The notes below the pieces were generated by a model, which saw nothing but the letters and a program-made list of their open reading frames with translations, was not told the origin of the DNA and made no database searches. Of a stretch of 64,000 bases of DNA, positions 61,656-64,000 are shown piece after piece. Each line of letters begins with the position of its first letter. Positions within the stretch are counted from its first letter, which is position 1. The stretch spans positions 38,493-102,492 of the forward strand of contig NZ_CAJYVE010000030.1 of the NCBI RefSeq assembly GCF_913777995.1, read 5' to 3'. The stretch comes from an uncultured Pseudomonas sp. (GTDB lineage: Bacteria; Pseudomonadota; Gammaproteobacteria; Pseudomonadales; Pseudomonadaceae). Both the position numbers and the translations under genes were made by a program.

Positions 61656-62699
61656 ATGCTGACCATCTACTCGGATGACCATCATCTGCACCACGGACGC
61701 TGCGAGCTGATCAACGGGCAACTGATGCCCTGCTTCGAGATGCCGTCACGCGCCGATCACGTTCTCACCCGGGTCAAGGCCCGTGAGCTGGGGCCGGTGC
61801 AAGCGCCGCGCGACCATGGCCTGGCACCCATCGCCCGTGTGCACAGCGCTGATTACCTGGCGTTCTTCGAAGGCGCCTGGGCACGCTGGGAGGCGCTGGG
61901 CCAGGACGGCGACCTGCTGCCCTTCACCTGGCCGGCGCGCACCTTGCGCCGGGTCAAGCCCAAGGGCCTGCATGGCGAGCTGGGCTATTACAGTTTCGAT
62001 GCTGGCGCCCCCATCACCGCCGGCACCTGGCAGGCCGCCTACAGTGCCGCGCAGGTGGCACTGACCGCCCAGGCCCACGTGCAGGCCGGGGCCGACAGTG
62101 CCTTCGCGCTGTGCCGGCCGCCGGGGCACCACGCCGCCAGCGACCTGATGGGCGGCTACTGCTATCTGAACAACGCCGCCATCGCCGCCCAGGCGTTCCT
62201 CGACCAGGGTCGCCAGCGTGTGGCCATCCTCGACGTGGACTATCACCACGGTAACGGCACCCAGTCGATCTTCTACGCTCGCAGCGATGTGTTCTTCACC
62301 TCCATTCACGGCGACCCGAACAACGAATTCCCGTTTTTCCTCGGTTATGCCGATGAAACCGGCGAAGGCGACGGCGAGGGCTGCAATCTCAACCTGCCCC
62401 TGCCCCATGGCAGCAACTGGGCGCAATGGCGCAAGGCACTGGAAACCGCCTGTTCGGCCATCGACGACTACCAGGCCGAGGTGCTGGTGGTGTCATTGGG
62501 CGTGGACACGTTCAAGGAAGACCCGATCTCGCAATTCACCCTCGACAGCCCCGACTACCTGGCCATGGGCAGGCGCATCGCGGCACTGGGCCTGCCGGTG
62601 CTGTTCGTGATGGAAGGCGGTTACGCCGTGGAAGAAATCGGCATCAATGCCGTGAACGTGCTCGAAGGCTATGAAACCGCCCGCAAGGAGGGCCAATGA
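61656..62699 (+). CDS. Acetylpolyamine amidohydrolase (histone-deacetylase fold)
   Basis: 347 aa from ATG 61656, with CGGAGCACG upstream. The zinc amidohydrolase signature is complete: PPGHHAASDLMGGYCYLNN (paired His), LDVDYHHGNGTQSIFY (Asp and His ligands) and the late EGGYAVEEIG (catalytic Tyr). Enzymes of this group deacetylate acetylated polyamines such as acetylputrescine or acetylcadaverine. The polyamine-binding protein gene overlaps its stop by 4 nt, an arrangement known from P. aeruginosa, which supports a role in acetylpolyamine catabolism. Confidence 0.9.
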   Translation: MLTIYSDDHHLHHGRCELINGQLMPCFEMPSRADHVLTRVKARELGPVQAPRDHGLAPIARVHSADYLAFFEGAWARWEALGQDGDLLPFTWPARTLRRVKPKGLHGELGYYSFDAGAPITAGTWQAAYSAAQVALTAQAHVQAGADSAFALCRPPGHHAASDLMGGYCYLNNAAIAAQAFLDQGRQRVAILDVDYHHGNGTQSIFYARSDVFFTSIHGDPNNEFPFFLGYADETGEGDGEGCNLNLPLPHGSNWAQWRKALETACSAIDDYQAEVLVVSLGVDTFKEDPISQFTLDSPDYLAMGRRIAALGLPVLFVMEGGYAVEEIGINAVNVLEGYETARKEGQ

Positions 62700-63802
62700 T
62701 GGTCAAGTTGCTCAAGAACACCCTGGCCGCCGCCCTCTGTGCGGGCCTGGCCAGCAGCCTGGTGCAGGCCGACGAACCCCGCACCCTGAAGGTCTACAAC
62801 TGGTTCGACTACATCACGCCGAAGACCCTTACCGATTTCAAGGAACAGACCCGAATCAACCTGGTGTACGACATCTTCGACACCAACGAGGCCCTGGAAG
62901 CCAAGCTGCTCACCGGACACTCCGGCTACGACGTGGTGGTGCCGTCGAACATGTTCCTGGCCAAGCAGATCGAAGCCGGGGTGTTCCAGCCGCTGGACCG
63001 CAGCAAGCTGCCGAACTGGCAGCACCTGGACCCGAAACTGATGAAGCTGCTGGAAGCCAACGACCCCGGCAACAAGTACGCGGTGCCCTACATGTACGGC
63101 ACCATCCTGATCGGCTTCAACCCGGCCAAGGTCAAGGCCGTGCTGGGTGACAACGCACCGGTGAACAGCTGGGACCTGATCTTCAAGCCCGAGAACATCA
63201 GCAAGCTCAAGCAATGCGGCGTGGCGATGCTCGACTCGCCTTCGGAAATCATGCCGCTGGCCCTGCAGTACCTGGGCCTGGACCCCAACTCCAGCAAACC
63301 GGCCGACTACCAGAAGGCCGAACAATTGATGCTGAAGATCCGCCCGGACGTGACCTACTTCCACTCGTCCAAATACATGGCCGACATCGCCAATGGCGAC
63401 ATCTGCGTGGCCGTCGGCTACTCGGGTAGTTTTTCGCAGGCCGCCAATCGCGCCAGAGATGCCAAGAACGGCGTAGTGGTCGACATGCGCCTGCCCAAGG
63501 AAGGCGCGCCGATCTGGTTCGACATGCTGGCGATTCCGAAGAGCGCGGCCAACCCGGAGGATGCGCACGCCTTCATCAACTACTTGCTGCGCCCGGAAGT
63601 GATCGCGCCGATCAGTGATTTCGTGGGCTATCCCAACCCGAACAAGGACGCCACCGACAAGGTCGACCCGGCGATTCGCAACAACCCGGACCTGTACCCG
63701 ACCGAAGCGGCGATGGCCACGCTCTATACCCTCAAACCGCTGAACCGCGACGGCGAACGCGCCCGGACCCGGGCCTGGACACGGATCAAGTCAGGGACCT
63801 GA
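62696..63802 (+). CDS. Polyamine ABC transporter periplasmic binding protein (PotF/SpuD type)
   Basis: 368 aa from ATG 62696, coupled to the amidohydrolase by a 4-nt overlap. Signal peptide KNTLAAALCAGLASSLVQA. The mature start TLKVYNWFDYITPKTL is diagnostic of PotF/SpuD; the GYSGSFSQAANRAR and FDMLAIPKSAANPEDAHAFI segments follow. It captures a polyamine or acetylpolyamine in the periplasm. No permease or ATPase follows before the window ends, so the transporter partner may lie elsewhere. Confidence 0.93.
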   Translation: MMVKLLKNTLAAALCAGLASSLVQADEPRTLKVYNWFDYITPKTLTDFKEQTRINLVYDIFDTNEALEAKLLTGHSGYDVVVPSNMFLAKQIEAGVFQPLDRSKLPNWQHLDPKLMKLLEANDPGNKYAVPYMYGTILIGFNPAKVKAVLGDNAPVNSWDLIFKPENISKLKQCGVAMLDSPSEIMPLALQYLGLDPNSSKPADYQKAEQLMLKIRPDVTYFHSSKYMADIANGDICVAVGYSGSFSQAANRARDAKNGVVVDMRLPKEGAPIWFDMLAIPKSAANPEDAHAFINYLLRPEVIAPISDFVGYPNPNKDATDKVDPAIRNNPDLYPTEAAMATLYTLKPLNRDGERARTRAWTRIKSGT

Positions 63803-63810
63803 GTGGCCAG

Positions 63811-64000
63811 CAGCGGCTTCAGTGGCGAAGCAGCCCCATGCCATGGCTTGGCTGGCCTGATTCGCAGCTAAAGCCAATACTGATCAGTTAGACCGTTGGA
63901 GCTTGCTCGCGAATGGCAGGCTATCTGGACCGGGTACACCCGCCGCAGCATCAGTGCCCTTGAGTCACCTTTCCGCCTTTACGGCGGGTTACTTTTGGTT
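63811..64000. repeat. REP remnants and a GC hairpin after the polyamine-binding gene
   Basis: The last 198 nt hold type-2 REP pieces (AGCGGCTTCAGTGGCGAAGC; GCAGCTAAAGCCAATACTGA), half of a type-1 REP (GAGCTTGCTCGCGAA, near 63899-63913) and a small hairpin CCGCC-TTTAC-GGCGG (63973-63987) followed by TTACTTTTGG. The hairpin could act as a terminator. No gene is seen. Confidence 0.65.

Noticed and set aside
59891-61666. 591-codon minus-strand open frame
   Set aside because: Antisense to the SbmA-like ABC protein and the AraC regulator, both with clear motifs.

Overview
The window looks like the chromosome of a fluorescent Pseudomonas of the P. putida / P. entomophila type. This rests on high GC content, Pseudomonas-style REP repeats between genes, an MvaT/MvaU-family H-NS-like regulator, MexS/MexT/MexEF-OprN, and overall gene content. 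No rRNA, tRNA, CRISPR array, prophage or insertion sequence was seen. Species assignment is inference.

Layout. (1) 1-3400: a PP-loop ATP-pyrophosphatase-like gene cut by the window edge, then mexS and mexT in divergent orientation. (2) 3546-13491: a divergent stress or membrane locus. On the minus strand lie a large polytopic SPFH protein, an HflC-like protein with a His/Asp-rich tail, an HflK-like protein and a P1B-type metal ATPase with a His-rich tail. On the plus strand lie the Hsp70 HscC and a J-domain partner. (3) 13526-33525: after a small membrane protein and a cytochrome c comes an organosulfur region. It holds three sulfonate-type periplasmic binding proteins (one interrupted by an amber codon), a LysR regulator, an acyl-CoA-dehydrogenase-like flavoenzyme, a D-2-hydroxyacid dehydrogenase, a class II aldolase, a complete dipeptide-type ABC importer, three bacterial-luciferase-like monooxygenases, a 3-mercaptopropionate/cysteine-type thiol dioxygenase and a four-domain rhodanese. 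(4) 33907-41136: an MFS exporter and mexEF-oprN, about 32 kb from its presumed activator mexT. (5) 41298-49566: a HEAT/TPR protein, an MvaU-like silencer, gloA, ahpF/ahpC, a tyrosine recombinase and a KfrA-like coiled-coil DNA-binding protein. (6) 49532-64000: a hybrid sensor kinase, gor, galU, ugd, small lipoproteins, alkB, a FhuF-like reductase, an SbmA/YddA-type ABC protein, an AraC regulator, a histone-deacetylase-fold amidohydrolase and a polyamine-binding protein.

How the genes may work together. Region 3 reads as a sulfur-scavenging island: uptake of organosulfur compounds, flavin-dependent C-S cleavage, then thiol and sulfane-sulfur handling. No flavin reductase and no sulfonate permease or ATPase is encoded in it. 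Two of its operons (upstream of 17545 and 25853) share a near-identical 29-bp upstream element, which suggests co-regulation. Region 2 combines a metal pump, three SPFH scaffold proteins and a specialised Hsp70/J pair; a joint role in membrane or metal stress is inference. AhpCF, Gor, GloA and AlkB form a peroxide/electrophile/alkylation defence group.

The strongest leads are the SPFH/P-type ATPase/HscC locus, the amber codon in a signal peptide at 16161-16163, the duplicated promoter element, the split mex locus with an intact mexT, the KfrA-like gene with its own inverted repeat, and a gene-free stretch at 43156-43694 that ends in an intrinsic terminator.
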